DNA of 64,000 bases from Bradyrhizobium monzae (GCF_021458635.1 NZ_JAIRDQ010000009.1:62001-126000); one strand, 5' to 3'; shown: positions 26,176 to 34,325, counted from the first letter of the stretch. Program-made: numbers and translations. Notes: a model not told the origin generated them from the letters alone.

Positions 26176-26514
26176 TCAAAGGGCCGCGGCGTCGGCTTCG
26201 CCGGTGCGGATGCGAACCGCATGGTCGAGGTTGATGACGAAGATCTTGCCGTCGCCGATCTGTCCGGTTTTGGCGGCGGACGTGATGGCGTCGATGGTCT
26301 TGTCGACCTGCTCGGAGGCGACGGCGACTTCGATCTTGATCTTGGGCAGGAAGCTCACGGCATATTCGGCGCCGCGGTAGATTTCCGTATGGCCTTTCTG
26401 ACGGCCATATCCCTTGACTTCCGTCACCGTGAGACCGTGAACGCCAATGGCGGTCAGGGCGTCACGGACTTCTTCCAGCTTGAATGGCTTGATAATCGCC
26501 ATAACAATTTTCAT
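26176..26514 (-). CDS. glnK: Nitrogen regulatory protein PII (copy 1)
   Basis: PII trimers sense 2-oxoglutarate, ATP/ADP and glutamine, and control AmtB and nitrogen regulators. The 112-residue sequence MKIVMAIIKPFKLEEVRDAL fits the family exactly, with the T-loop YGRQKGHTEIYRGAEY carrying the uridylylation site Tyr51 and the C-terminal DGKIFVINLDHAVRIRTGE. The start is at 26514, not the upstream methionine of the longer frame. Because it precedes amtB it is called glnK. A sigma-54-like promoter lies about 105 bp upstream. Confidence 0.96.
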   Translation of the reverse strand: MKIVMAIIKPFKLEEVRDALTAIGVHGLTVTEVKGYGRQKGHTEIYRGAEYAVSFLPKIKIEVAVASEQVDKTIDAITSAAKTGQIGDGKIFVINLDHAVRIRTGEADAAAL

Positions 26515-26906
26515 GGGTCCTATCCCCGCTTGGGCCCGGTCCGGACGCGGCCGGGCGTTTCTCGACTGGTTCGCCACGAGGGAGAAAGTTCACTACGCGG
26601 GCACAGCCGGGACCCTTAGAATCAAATGCCGTGCCAGATCGGGCCGCTTGCCTAACGGACTATGAAAGCGGGGGTTTTCGCGTTTGACGGGTATCGCGGT
26701 GCAGTGCGCTATTACGTCGCGCTCAATCCATGGTCAGGCTTGATCAAAAAGCAGGCATGACAGGCTGCCGACACAATCGTTGCTCACGTGTCGAGCAGTG
26801 AAGAGGTATTCAATTACAGGGGGAGCTCCTCAAGGGCGTCCCCGTGCCGCGAAAGATCGCGGCGGGTCGCGACGTGCCCACGGGATACGCGCAACCGACC
26901 CGTCGC
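26515..26906. other. Intergenic region upstream of glnK copy 1
   Basis: These 392 bp have no convincing gene; the short frames at 26780-27039 lack protein-like character. A sigma-54-like promoter (26619-26636, minus strand) and a GGTGCA half-site (26699-26704) are the only signals I see. The right part is the tail region of the ClpP-like gene. Confidence 0.6.
26619..26636 (-). promoter_or_regulatory. Candidate sigma-54 promoter of glnK-amtB
   Basis: On the minus strand the sequence TGGCACGGCATTTGATTC has a perfect -24 box (TGGCACG). Correct spacing places TTGAT where the -12 box TTGCW is expected, so one critical base (C to A) deviates. It lies about 105 bp before glnK. Nitrogen-limitation control by NtrC and sigma-54 is known for this operon in related bacteria. 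Confidence 0.5.
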
Positions 26907-27512
26907 TCAGGCGGCCTCGCGCTCCGCAAAGACCCGGTCGATCAACCCCCATTCGACCCCTTGCTGCGCCGTCATGAAGTGGTCACGGTCCAGGGTCCGT
27001 TCCACCTCCGCCTCGGTGCGCCCGCAATGCTGGGCATAGAGCCGCGTGATACGCCGCTTGGTCTCCTGCATTTCATTGGCATGGATCAGGATGTCGGACG
27101 CCTGGCCCTGGAAGCCGCCGAGCGGCTGATGCACGTGAAGGCTGGCATTGGGCAGCGCGGCGCGGTGACCGGGCTCGCCGGCCATCAGCAGGAACGAGCC
27201 CATCGAGCGTGCGGTGCCCATGCACAGCGTATGAACCGGCGCCTTGATGAATTGCATGGTGTCGTACATGGCGAGCCCAGAGGTGACCACGCCGCCATAG
27301 GAATTGATGTAGAGATTGATCGGCCTGTTCGGATTCTCCGCCTCCAGGAACAGCAGCTGGGCGCAGACCAGTCCCGACATCGCATCATTGACCTCGCCGT
27401 TGAGGAAGATGATGCGCTCGCGCAGGAGCCGCGAGTAGATGTCGAAGGATCGTTCGCCGCGGGCGGATTGTTCGACGACCATAGGGACGAGCTGAAGCAT
27501 GTCGCGCATCGG
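26907..27512 (-). CDS. ClpP-type ATP-dependent protease proteolytic subunit (extra paralog)
   Basis: The 201-residue product is a ClpP serine protease with the full triad: Ser in GTARSMGSFLL, His in NASLHVHQPLGG, and Asp in TLDRDHFMTAQQGVEWGLID. It begins MRDMLQLVPMVVEQSARGERS, which resembles processed ClpP, and the start is backed by GGAGG 6-10 bp upstream. No clpX or clpA gene is adjacent, unlike the main clpP-clpX locus, so this is likely a second ClpP. The usual GQAASMGA motif is altered to GTARSMGS, a mark of the paralog. It lies between two ammonium modules without obvious functional link. Confidence 0.92.
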   Translation of the reverse strand, partial: PMRDMLQLVPMVVEQSARGERSFDIYSRLLRERIIFLNGEVNDAMSGLVCAQLLFLEAENPNRPINLYINSYGGVVTSGLAMYDTMQFIKAPVHTLCMGTARSMGSFLLMAGEPGHRAALPNASLHVHQPLGGFQGQASDILIHANEMQETKRRITRLYAQHCGRTEAEVERTLDRDHFMTAQQGVEWGLIDRVFAEREAA

Positions 27513-27550
27513 CGACCTCCATGTCTGCAGGTGATGAAATCTTGTTGCTG

Positions 27551-27919
27551 TTAGGCGGCCGCGCGCATCAGGCAGCAATTGCTGTTAGCCGGCTGCGGAA
27601 GTGTGATGTCGCAGACTTGCTGGATGATGCGAAAACGCGTGCCGCCGTCCTCGTTCGGCTCGATCCGGAAGATGACGTGGCTCTCGCGAAACGGTGGCTC
27701 CGAATCACGAAGCCGGTAGCGCACCTCTTCGCCTGCGATCGTTGATTCCGGCTCGGCGCCCGCAAGATCGCAATCCGGCAGCCAGCGCTCGCGCAAAGCC
27801 GGGATGGTCACGGCGCGCCAGACCTTTGCCGGCGGCGCATCGAATTCATATTCGAGCACCAAGGCTTCTTCGTGCACCAGGGCTTCGTCGGACGGATCGG
27901 GCTTCGCTGCGTCGCTCAT
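27551..27919 (-). CDS. SRPBCC/AHSA1-family protein
   Basis: The 122-residue product is a START-like ligand-binding protein of the AHSA1 (activator of Hsp90 ATPase homolog) type: LVLEYEFDAPPAKVWRAVTIPALRERWLPD and the ESHVIFRIEPNEDGGTRF segment are family-typical. Such genes are regularly paired with an ArsR-type repressor, as here; the start overlaps the ArsR stop by 4 bp (ATGA). The ligand is unknown. The last dozen residues (PQPANSNCCLMRAAA) look non-conserved. Confidence 0.87.
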   Translation of the reverse strand: MSDAAKPDPSDEALVHEEALVLEYEFDAPPAKVWRAVTIPALRERWLPDCDLAGAEPESTIAGEEVRYRLRDSEPPFRESHVIFRIEPNEDGGTRFRIIQQVCDITLPQPANSNCCLMRAAA

Positions 27920-28230
27920 TGATCCATTTCCTTCAAGAGATCGGCGAGTGCGTCCATGCGCTTCGGCCAGTAGGCGCGATAGCGCGCAAGCCATGTGCCG
28001 ATGGCCACGATTCCGTCCGGGTCGATTTCGTAATTCACAAAGCGGCCCTGTCGCTGCTCGCGGACGAGGCCCGCCGCGCGCAGCACCGAAAGGTGCTGCG
28101 ACATCGCCGGCTGGCTGATCTCCAGACCGTCGCGCAAGGTGCTGGCATTCAGGCTTCCGCCGGCGAGCTTCTCAAAGACTTTTCGGCGCGTCGGGTCGGC
28201 CAGCGCCTTGAAGATGTCGGCTTCGATCAT
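27916..28230 (-). CDS. ArsR-family transcriptional repressor
   Basis: The 104-residue winged-helix protein reads IFKALADPTRRKVFEKLAGG, then LEISQPAMSQHLSVLRAAGLVREQRQGR, the recognition helix and wing of ArsR-type regulators. It lacks the CVC metal-binding motif, so it is not an arsenic or metal sensor of the classical sort. The gene is translationally coupled to the SRPBCC gene. An inverted repeat just upstream of the start suits autoregulation. Confidence 0.92.
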   Translation of the reverse strand: MIEADIFKALADPTRRKVFEKLAGGSLNASTLRDGLEISQPAMSQHLSVLRAAGLVREQRQGRFVNYEIDPDGIVAIGTWLARYRAYWPKRMDALADLLKEMDQ

Positions 28231-28236
28231 GGCAAC

Positions 28237-28256
28237 ACATAAGCACGTACTTATGT
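28237..28256. promoter_or_regulatory. Operator candidate for the ArsR/SRPBCC operon
   Basis: ACATAAG and CTTATGT are perfect 7-bp inverted arms around a 6-bp centre, located 7 bp upstream of the ArsR start codon. Position and symmetry suit binding of the adjacent ArsR dimer. Confidence 0.7.
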
Positions 28257-28272
28257 ATTGCGCAAGCCCGGA

Positions 28273-29574
28273 TTACTGAAGCGCTTCGCCGTGCTGCGAG
28301 ATATCGAGCCCCTCGAGCTCGTGCTCGCGCGAAACCCGCAAGGGCACGAACAGGCCGACCAGCTTGAGCAGGACAAAGCTCACGCCCGCCGACCAGACGA
28401 AGGTGACGGCGACGCCGTAGAGCTGGATCAGCAATTGCTGCGGATGGCCCTCGAGCAGGCCGGCCGTGCCGCCGATCGCGCTGGTTGCGAACACGCCCGC
28501 GAGCAGCGTACCGGTCAGTCCGCCGATGCCGTGGACGCCGAACACGTCGAGCGAGTCGTCGTAATTGAAGCGGTGCTTCAGCCAGGTGCAGGCCCAGTAG
28601 CAAATCCCGCCTGCGGCGATGCCGATGATGATGGCATGCCACGGCGCGACGAAGCCGGAAGCCGGCGTGATGGTGCCGAGGCCGGCCACTGCGCCCGAAA
28701 TCATGCCGAGCACCGACGGCTTGCGCCGCGTCGACCATTCTATCGCGCCCCAGGTCAGCGCGCCGGAGCAGGCCGCCAGATGCGTCGCGATGATCGCCAT
28801 CACTGCGCGCGAATTGGCAGCACCGGCCGAGCCGCCGTTGAAGCCGAACCAGCCGACCCACAACAGGCCGGTGCCCATCACCGCGAGCGACAGATCGAAC
28901 GGCGACAGGTTTTCAGTGCCGTAGCCGTGACGGCGTCCCATCACCTTCGCGGCGACGAGACCGCCAGTGCCGGCCGACAGATGCACGACGAGGCCGCCGG
29001 CGAAATCCAGCACACCCATGCTGTTGAGGAAGCCGCCGCCCCACACCCAATGTGCCAGCGGAATGTAGACGAAGATGAACCAGGCGACGGAGAACAGCAG
29101 ATAGGCGGAGAACCGCATGCGGTCGGCGACGGAGCCCGCGACCAGCGCCACCGTGATGATCGCAAACGTCATCTGGTACAGCATGAACAGCGCTTCGGGG
29201 ATCGTCTTCGCCGCCGGGTTCACGCTGTCCATGGTCATGCCGGCGAGGAACCAGCGGTCGAGCGAGCCGATCCAGGGGCCGTCGCCGACGAAGCACAGCG
29301 AATAGCCGAACGCGACCCAGAGAATGGAGATGATCGTCACCGCGGCAAGGCTCTGTGCCATGGTCGCGAGCACGTTCTTCTTGCGCACCATGCCGGAATA
29401 GAACAGCGCAAGTCCCGGGATCGTCATCATCAGCACCAGCGCGGTGGCCACGATCATCCAGGCAGTGTCGGCGGTGTTGATCTCGCCCGTCGCGGCGCGC
29501 GCCGGCGAAGCCATGACCCAAGTAAATCCGATCGGCGCAGCCATAGCGGCTACGCGGCGCAACAATCCCGCCAT
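28273..29574 (-). CDS. amtB: Ammonium transporter AmtB (copy 2)
   Basis: This second ammonium channel of 433 residues has a leader (MAGLLRRVAAMAAPIGFTWVMASPARA), eleven helices and both pore histidines, in GLVVHLSAGTGGLV and DVFGVHGIGGLTGTL. It differs from copy 1 by a shorter periplasmic loop (HWVWGGGFLNSMGVLDFAGG) and diverged sequence, so it is an old paralog and not a fresh duplication. The ATG at 29574 follows GGGGGGAAA; the longer frame to 29607 is not needed. Its PII partner ends 77 bp upstream. No strong terminator is visible before the ArsR gene. Confidence 0.95.
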   Translation of the reverse strand: MAGLLRRVAAMAAPIGFTWVMASPARAATGEINTADTAWMIVATALVLMMTIPGLALFYSGMVRKKNVLATMAQSLAAVTIISILWVAFGYSLCFVGDGPWIGSLDRWFLAGMTMDSVNPAAKTIPEALFMLYQMTFAIITVALVAGSVADRMRFSAYLLFSVAWFIFVYIPLAHWVWGGGFLNSMGVLDFAGGLVVHLSAGTGGLVAAKVMGRRHGYGTENLSPFDLSLAVMGTGLLWVGWFGFNGGSAGAANSRAVMAIIATHLAACSGALTWGAIEWSTRRKPSVLGMISGAVAGLGTITPASGFVAPWHAIIIGIAAGGICYWACTWLKHRFNYDDSLDVFGVHGIGGLTGTLLAGVFATSAIGGTAGLLEGHPQQLLIQLYGVAVTFVWSAGVSFVLLKLVGLFVPLRVSREHELEGLDISQHGEALQ

Positions 29575-29651
29575 GTCATTTCCCCCCGGCATCAATTGGC
29601 GTCGCACGCCATGGCGTCGTTGCCCGGTGCGATCGAAGACGTGTTTGAGCT

Positions 29652-29990
29652 TTAAAGCGCGTCGCTGTCGGTTTCGCCGGTGCGGATGCGCAGCGCATGG
29701 TCGATCGGCGTGACGAAGATCTTGCCGTCACCGATCTGCCCGGTGCGGGCGGTCGCGGTGATCACGGCGACCGCCTTGTCGGCGACGTCGGAGGCGACCG
29801 CGATCTCGATCCGCAGCTTCGGCAGGAAGTTCACGACATATTCTGCACCGCGATAGATCTCGGTGTGACCCTTCTGGCGGCCGTAGCCCTTGACCTCGGT
29901 CACGGTCATGCCGTGGACGCCGATCGCCGTCAGGGCCTGACGGACCTCATCGAGCTTGAAAGGTTTGATGATCGCGACGACGAGTTTCAT
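29652..29990 (-). CDS. glnK: Nitrogen regulatory protein PII (copy 2)
   Basis: The 112-residue PII protein is closely similar to copy 1, with T-loop YGRQKGHTEIYRGAEY including Tyr51, and C-terminal DGKIFVTPIDHALRIRTGET. It forms a pair with amtB copy 2 downstream. Since the genome window has two glnK-amtB pairs, the letter (glnK1/glnK2 or glnB) cannot be assigned from sequence alone. Conservation of the uridylylation site means GlnD can modify both. Confidence 0.95.
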   Translation of the reverse strand: MKLVVAIIKPFKLDEVRQALTAIGVHGMTVTEVKGYGRQKGHTEIYRGAEYVVNFLPKLRIEIAVASDVADKAVAVITATARTGQIGDGKIFVTPIDHALRIRTGETDSDAL

Positions 29991-30235
29991 GGTCAGGCCT
30001 ATTTCCCGGGGAGCGCCGCGCCGTATGTCCCCGGCGCTGCGTCAATCTGGCATCTTTCCGGGCAAATGGCACAAAAAACTTGCAGATTGAAGCGGAAAAA
30101 CGTTTGGCCAAGGGAGGCCATGTGAACGGCCGCCTCTGTACAGGGCAACGGTTCATCCGTCACAATGCATTTTTGGCATGGATCCGGTGAACCCGCACCT
30201 GCCGGGCGGGACATAAGTATTTTGGGGGGCGCTTC

Positions 30236-31126
30236 ATGGCGAGTTGGTTCTACGCATCCGAGGGCAAGCAGCAAGGGCCCTACCCGGAGGGGCAATTCCG
30301 CGACCTGATCGGCGAGGGCGTCGTGCGCGGCGATACGCTGGTGTGGTCCGAGGGCATGGCCGGCTGGCAGAAGGCCGCCGAAATTCCCGGTCTGATGTCG
30401 GGCGGCGGCGCGCCGCCGATGATGCCGGCTGGAGGCCCGCCGATGATGGGCGGCGGAAGCTATGCCGGCGCCGGCAGCGCTGCCGGCGGATCGCTGTCGG
30501 TCGATTTCGGCATCCTCGACTTCACGTGGCGCACGCTGGTGATGCTGATCGGCTCGTGCTTCATCATCCCGATTCCGTGGCTGTTCGTCTGGTACACGCA
30601 ATGGATCGTGTCCTGCGTGAGGGTCCCGGGCCGGCCGAACCTCTCCTTCACCGGCTCTGCGATGGCGATCGTGCCCTGGTTCTTCGGCTTCATCGTTGTG
30701 GCGATTGTCATCGGCTACATCGGCAGCCAGATTCTGAGCGCCGCCTTCTACATCGTCCAGATCGTTCTCTACTGGATGCTGCTGAAATGGATGGTTGCAA
30801 ACATCGCCTCCAACGGCCAGCCGGTCGGCCTCAGCTTCACCGGCTCGGTGCTCGGCTATATCGGCTGGAACCTGCTGTTCGCGATCTCCATCATCACGAT
30901 CATCGGATGGGCCTGGGTCGCCGCGGCCCAGCTGCGCTGGATGTATCGCAATATCCAGGGCACGCGTCGGGAGATCATCTTCAGGGGCAGCGGACTTGGA
31001 ATTCTCTGGCGCGGGATCGTGGCCGCGATCCTGTGCGGCTTCATCATCCCGATCCCGTGGGTCTATCGCTGGATCATGAACTGGTTCGCATCGCAGACCG
31101 AGCTCGCGCCGCGGGGCGCAATGTAA
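30236..31126 (+). CDS. GYF-domain membrane protein (DUF898-like)
   Basis: The 296-residue protein starts with a GYF_2 domain (WFYASEGKQQGPYPEGQFRDLIGEG ... WSEGMAGWQKAAEIPGL), then a Gly/Pro/Met-rich linker, then about seven membrane segments with repeated WFxxxxQWIVSCVRVPGRPNLSFTG-type motifs resembling DUF898 proteins. GYF_2 domains bind proline-rich partners, here probably from the cytosol. Its function is unknown. An RBS of GGGGGG precedes the ATG. Confidence 0.8.
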   Translation: MASWFYASEGKQQGPYPEGQFRDLIGEGVVRGDTLVWSEGMAGWQKAAEIPGLMSGGGAPPMMPAGGPPMMGGGSYAGAGSAAGGSLSVDFGILDFTWRTLVMLIGSCFIIPIPWLFVWYTQWIVSCVRVPGRPNLSFTGSAMAIVPWFFGFIVVAIVIGYIGSQILSAAFYIVQIVLYWMLLKWMVANIASNGQPVGLSFTGSVLGYIGWNLLFAISIITIIGWAWVAAAQLRWMYRNIQGTRREIIFRGSGLGILWRGIVAAILCGFIIPIPWVYRWIMNWFASQTELAPRGAM

Positions 31127-31172
31127 GCACGACCCGAACAGCCCTGAGCGCGGCTTAGCGCGCTTGGGGCGA

Positions 31173-32036
31173 TCAGCTCCTCCGCTCGCGCACGGAGCCT
31201 TCCTGCGCGACGGAGGCGACCAGCGTGCCGTCGGGCTTGAAGATCGAGCCGCGGGTCAGGCCGCGGCCGCCTTGCGCGCTCGGTGAATCCTGCGCGTAGA
31301 GCAGCCATTCGTCGGCGCGAAACGGGCGATGAAACCACATTGCGTGGTCGAGGCTCGCCGGCATCATGCGCTTGTCGAACAGCGTGCGGCCATAGCGCGC
31401 CATGATCGCGTCGAGCAGCGAGAAGTCCGAGGCATAGGCGAGCGCGCACATATGCAGCGCCGGATCGTCCGGCAGCGTAGCCGCCGTCTTGATCCAGACA
31501 TGGATGCGGCCATCCTCGATCTTCTGGCCGAAGTAACGGCCGAGCTCGACCGGGCGCAGCTCGATCGGACGATCGGACTCGTAATAGCGGCGGATGAAGT
31601 CCGGCATCTCGCGGAACATCGGCTGCTTCGCCACCTCCTCGGCCGTGAGCTTTTCCGGCGGCGGCACGTCGGGCATTTTCTCCTGGTGATCGAACGCGCT
31701 CTCCTCCCCGGCATGGAACGACACCATGATCGAGAAGATCGCATTGCCGTGCTGGATCGCGGTGACGCGGCGGGTCGAATAGCTCTTGCCGTCGCGCAGC
31801 CGCTCGACCTGGTAGATGATCGGGATCTGCGGATCGCCCGGCAGGATGAAATAGCAATGCAGCGAATGCGGCAGCCGGCCCTCGACGGTGCGGCAGGCCG
31901 CGACCATCGCCTGTCCGATCACCTGCCCGCCGAACACCCGCTGCCAGCTCGTCTTCGGGCTGTTGCCGCGGAACAAATTCACCTCGAGCTGCTCGAGGTC
32001 GAGGATCGAGATCAGGTCGATCAGGCTCTTGGACAT
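31173..32036 (-). CDS. tesB: Acyl-CoA thioesterase II
   Basis: TesB hydrolyses acyl-CoAs of medium and long chain to free fatty acids. The product from ATG 32036 has 287 residues, the size of E. coli TesB (286). The double hot-dog motifs are visible: FRGNSPKTSWQRVFGGQVIGQAM, LHCYFILPGDPQIPIIYQV, the catalytic Asp in SLDHAMWFHRPFRADEWLLY, and GGRGLTRGSIFKPDG. Longer starts upstream (32060 and beyond) run through a short palindromic sequence (32056-32085) and are less likely. A UbiH-type gene is divergent. Confidence 0.95.
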   Translation of the reverse strand: MSKSLIDLISILDLEQLEVNLFRGNSPKTSWQRVFGGQVIGQAMVAACRTVEGRLPHSLHCYFILPGDPQIPIIYQVERLRDGKSYSTRRVTAIQHGNAIFSIMVSFHAGEESAFDHQEKMPDVPPPEKLTAEEVAKQPMFREMPDFIRRYYESDRPIELRPVELGRYFGQKIEDGRIHVWIKTAATLPDDPALHMCALAYASDFSLLDAIMARYGRTLFDKRMMPASLDHAMWFHRPFRADEWLLYAQDSPSAQGGRGLTRGSIFKPDGTLVASVAQEGSVRERRS

Positions 32037-32173
32037 GGAATTCAGCTTTCGCATCGTCATTCGGGGGGCGCTGCTCCGGAATGACACAATGGGGCGTTCC
32101 GCCCTTGTTTCACCGCACTGTTTCGCCCACCTCAAGTCTGCTAGCAAGACCAAGAGTTGGCCGGGAATTTGGT

Positions 32174-33391
32174 ATGTCACAGAATAGCATAGTCATTGGC
32201 GGTGGCGCGTTCGCGGGCCTCGCGCTCGCGCTGGCGCTGCGCCAGGGGCTCGGACCCGAGATTCCCGTCATCGTCGCCGATCCTGCGCTCGCCACTCGGC
32301 CGAGCCGCGATCCGCGCGCGACGGCCATCGTCGCGGCCTGCCGCCGTCTGTTCGAGGCGCTCGGCGCCTGGGACGATGTCAAGGCCGAAGCCCAGCCGAT
32401 CCTCGACATGGTCGTCACCGATTCCAAGCTGGAGGACGCGACGCGTCCGGCGTTCCTGAATTTCGCCGGCGATGTCGCGCCCGGCGAGCCTTTCGCGCAT
32501 ATGGTGGAGAACCGCCGCCTGATCGATGCGCTGGTTGTCCGCGCCGAAGCCGCTGGCATCGATCTCCGCGCCACCATCGTTGCGTCTTACGACGCGAGTG
32601 CCGATGGCGTGGATGTGACGCTCGGCGACGGCAGCAGGATCGCCGCGAGCCTGTTGGTCGCGGCCGATGGTGCGAAGTCGAAGCTGCGCGAGCGTGCCGG
32701 CATCGCCACCCATGGCTGGGAATACGATCAATCCGGCATCGTCGTCACCGTCGGTCACGAGCGCGATCATGAAGGCCGCGCCGAAGAGCACTTCTTGCCG
32801 GCAGGCCCCTTCGCGATCCTGCCGCTGACCGGAAAACGTTCTTCGCTGGTGTGGACCGAGCGCCGCGCCGAGGCCGCGCGCATCGTCGGCTTGAGCGACG
32901 AAGAGTTTCACGGCGAGCTCGAGCAGCGCTTCGGCCTGCATCTCGGCGAGGTCAAGGCGCTCGACAAGCCGCGCGCGTTCCCGCTGTCTTATTTCGTGGC
33001 CCGCTCCTTCGTCGCCGAGCGCCTCGCGCTGGTCGGCGATTCCGCCCACGTCATTCACCCCATCGCCGGACAGGGCCTCAACATGGGGCTGAAGGATGTT
33101 GCTGCATTGGCCGAGGTCGTGGTCGACGCCGCGCGGCTCGGCATGGATCTCGGCGGCGCCGACGTGCTCGAGCGTTACCAGCGCTGGCGCCGCTTCGACA
33201 CCATGGCGATGGGCGTCGCCACCAACTCGCTGAACTTCCTGTTCTCGAACCAGTCGACCTTGCTGCGCACGTTTCGCGACATCGGCCTCGGTATCGTCGA
33301 CCGCACCCCGCCGCTGAAGAATCTCTTCATTCGCCAGGCGGCGGGTTTGACGGGTGAGATACCGAAATTGCTGAAGGGCGAGGCGCTGTGA
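32174..33391 (+). CDS. UbiH/UbiF-family FAD-dependent hydroxylase (ubiquinone biosynthesis)
   Basis: The 405-residue flavoprotein monooxygenase has the dinucleotide fold IVIGGGAFAGLALALAL, the conserved DG motif near LLVAADGAKSKLRERAGI, and RLALVGDSAHVIHPIAGQGLNMGLKDVAAL, which together define the UbiH/UbiF/VisC/COQ6 group of ring hydroxylases for ubiquinone synthesis. Which ring carbon it hydroxylates cannot be told from sequence. The ATG at 32174 is preferred because it begins the dinucleotide fold. It is divergent from tesB. Confidence 0.92.
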   Translation: MSQNSIVIGGGAFAGLALALALRQGLGPEIPVIVADPALATRPSRDPRATAIVAACRRLFEALGAWDDVKAEAQPILDMVVTDSKLEDATRPAFLNFAGDVAPGEPFAHMVENRRLIDALVVRAEAAGIDLRATIVASYDASADGVDVTLGDGSRIAASLLVAADGAKSKLRERAGIATHGWEYDQSGIVVTVGHERDHEGRAEEHFLPAGPFAILPLTGKRSSLVWTERRAEAARIVGLSDEEFHGELEQRFGLHLGEVKALDKPRAFPLSYFVARSFVAERLALVGDSAHVIHPIAGQGLNMGLKDVAALAEVVVDAARLGMDLGGADVLERYQRWRRFDTMAMGVATNSLNFLFSNQSTLLRTFRDIGLGIVDRTPPLKNLFIRQAAGLTGEIPKLLKGEAL

Positions 33392-33449
33392 GGGCGCGAA
33401 TGGCGAATAGAGATCCATTCGCTATTCGTTACTTCCTATTCGCCCCTCT

Positions 33450-33647
33450 TCAATCGATCTTGCGCGCCTCTTCCGGCAGCATGATCGGGATGCCGTCGCG
33501 GATCGGATAGGCGAGTTTTGCGGATCGCGAGATCAGCTCCTGCTTGGCCGCGTCGAATTCCAGCGGACCCTTGGTCAGTGGGCAGACCAGGATCTCCAGC
33601 AATTTGGGATCGACGCTGTTTTCGGGGCGTTCGGTGGGCGCGTTCAT
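33450..33647 (-). CDS. Trm112/YcaR-family small protein
   Basis: The 65-residue product has the family pattern LLEILVCPLTKGPLEFDAAKQELIS and LAYPIRDGIPIMLPEEARKI. Trm112-like proteins are small partners of methyltransferases in eukaryotes; in bacteria the role is uncertain. The start at 33647 is preceded by GGAG; the open frame upstream to 33785 overlaps the region before a TetR gene and is not protein-like. The typical zinc Cys residues are reduced to one here, a common state in Rhizobiales members. Confidence 0.87.
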   Translation of the reverse strand: MNAPTERPENSVDPKLLEILVCPLTKGPLEFDAAKQELISRSAKLAYPIRDGIPIMLPEEARKID

Positions 33648-33705
33648 CGTGGTCTCCGGCGATCGGCTGCCTGTAGCATAGAAAATTGCGGCCGCCCATC
33701 GCGGG

Positions 33706-34236
33706 TTACGCTGATACCATGCGCTGGATCTCGTCGAGCAGGCCGTGGAGCCGCGCAGCCGGCAGCTGCGGGCTTGAGAGCGCATAGCCCAGAAAAGTCC
33801 AGTACAGGATCTGCGCGCGCGCCTGCGCCATTGCCGCGGCGAGCCCCCGCTTCGCCAGCAGGGCCTCGATATAGTCGAGCCGGCGGCGGTCGATGGCGCG
33901 GACAGCCGCTTGCGCCGCCGGATCGAACGCCGCCCAGTTGCGCACCGCGCGCTCCAGATCGAGCCGGGCGCCGAAGGTCCTGCGCAGCAGCGCCGTCAGC
34001 GGCTCGTCGCTGTCGGCCTCGACACCAGCGATGATCTCCTCGGCTGCGATCTCGCGCCAGCGTTTCAGCACGGCCGTGTGGAACGCGCCGAGATCGGCAA
34101 AATGCCAGTAAAAACTGCCGCGGGAGACGCCCATGGCCTTTGCCAATGGATCGGCCTTCAGTGCGGTGAAGCCGCTCCTGGTGAGCGCCTTGAGGCCTTG
34201 GCTGATCCAGTCGTCGGCGGAGAGCTGTTCGGTCAT
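33706..34236 (-). CDS. TetR/AcrR-family transcriptional regulator
   Basis: The 176-residue protein has an N-terminal helix-turn-helix (WISQGLKALTRSGFTALKADPLAKAMGVSRGSFYWHFADLGAFHTAVL), the TetR signature. The C-terminal ligand domain is unspecific. It is divergent from a three-gene set (membrane protein, enoyl-CoA hydratase, SDR-type protein). Two palindromes in the 89-bp gap (34257-34270 and 34301-34316) are likely operators, so it probably represses that set and itself. Confidence 0.93.
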   Translation of the reverse strand: MTEQLSADDWISQGLKALTRSGFTALKADPLAKAMGVSRGSFYWHFADLGAFHTAVLKRWREIAAEEIIAGVEADSDEPLTALLRRTFGARLDLERAVRNWAAFDPAAQAAVRAIDRRRLDYIEALLAKRGLAAAMAQARAQILYWTFLGYALSSPQLPAARLHGLLDEIQRMVSA

Positions 34237-34256
34237 GTCGGGTTCCGAAATCGACC

Positions 34257-34270
34257 ATACACTAGTGTAT
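34257..34270. promoter_or_regulatory. TetR operator candidate 1
   Basis: ATACACTAGTGTAT is a perfect 14-bp palindrome between the divergent TetR gene and its neighbour. It shares the ATACA/TGTAT half-site with the second palindrome 44 bp away. Confidence 0.75.
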
Positions 34271-34300
34271 TGACAGGCGGCAGGCCAGCGTCTATCTCAC

Positions 34301-34316
34301 CATACACAGATGTATG
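34301..34316. promoter_or_regulatory. TetR operator candidate 2
   Basis: CATACACAGATGTATG has 6-bp inverted arms (CATACA/TGTATG) around a 4-bp centre, with the same half-site as candidate 1. It lies just 9 bp before the start of the membrane-protein gene, where binding would block transcription or ribosome access. Confidence 0.75.
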
Positions 34317-34325
34317 GAGACCTCG

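Noticed and set aside
26780..27039. Two short plus-strand frames between glnK and the ClpP-like gene
   Set aside because: They overlap the 3' end of the ClpP-like gene and read as Arg/Pro/Ser-rich sequence, typical of out-of-frame high-GC DNA.
30145..30160. Possible sigma-54 promoter upstream of the second PII gene
   Set aside because: On the minus strand a TTGC and a GG are correctly spaced, but the -24 box is otherwise poor (CGGAT in place of TGGCAC); chance is likely.
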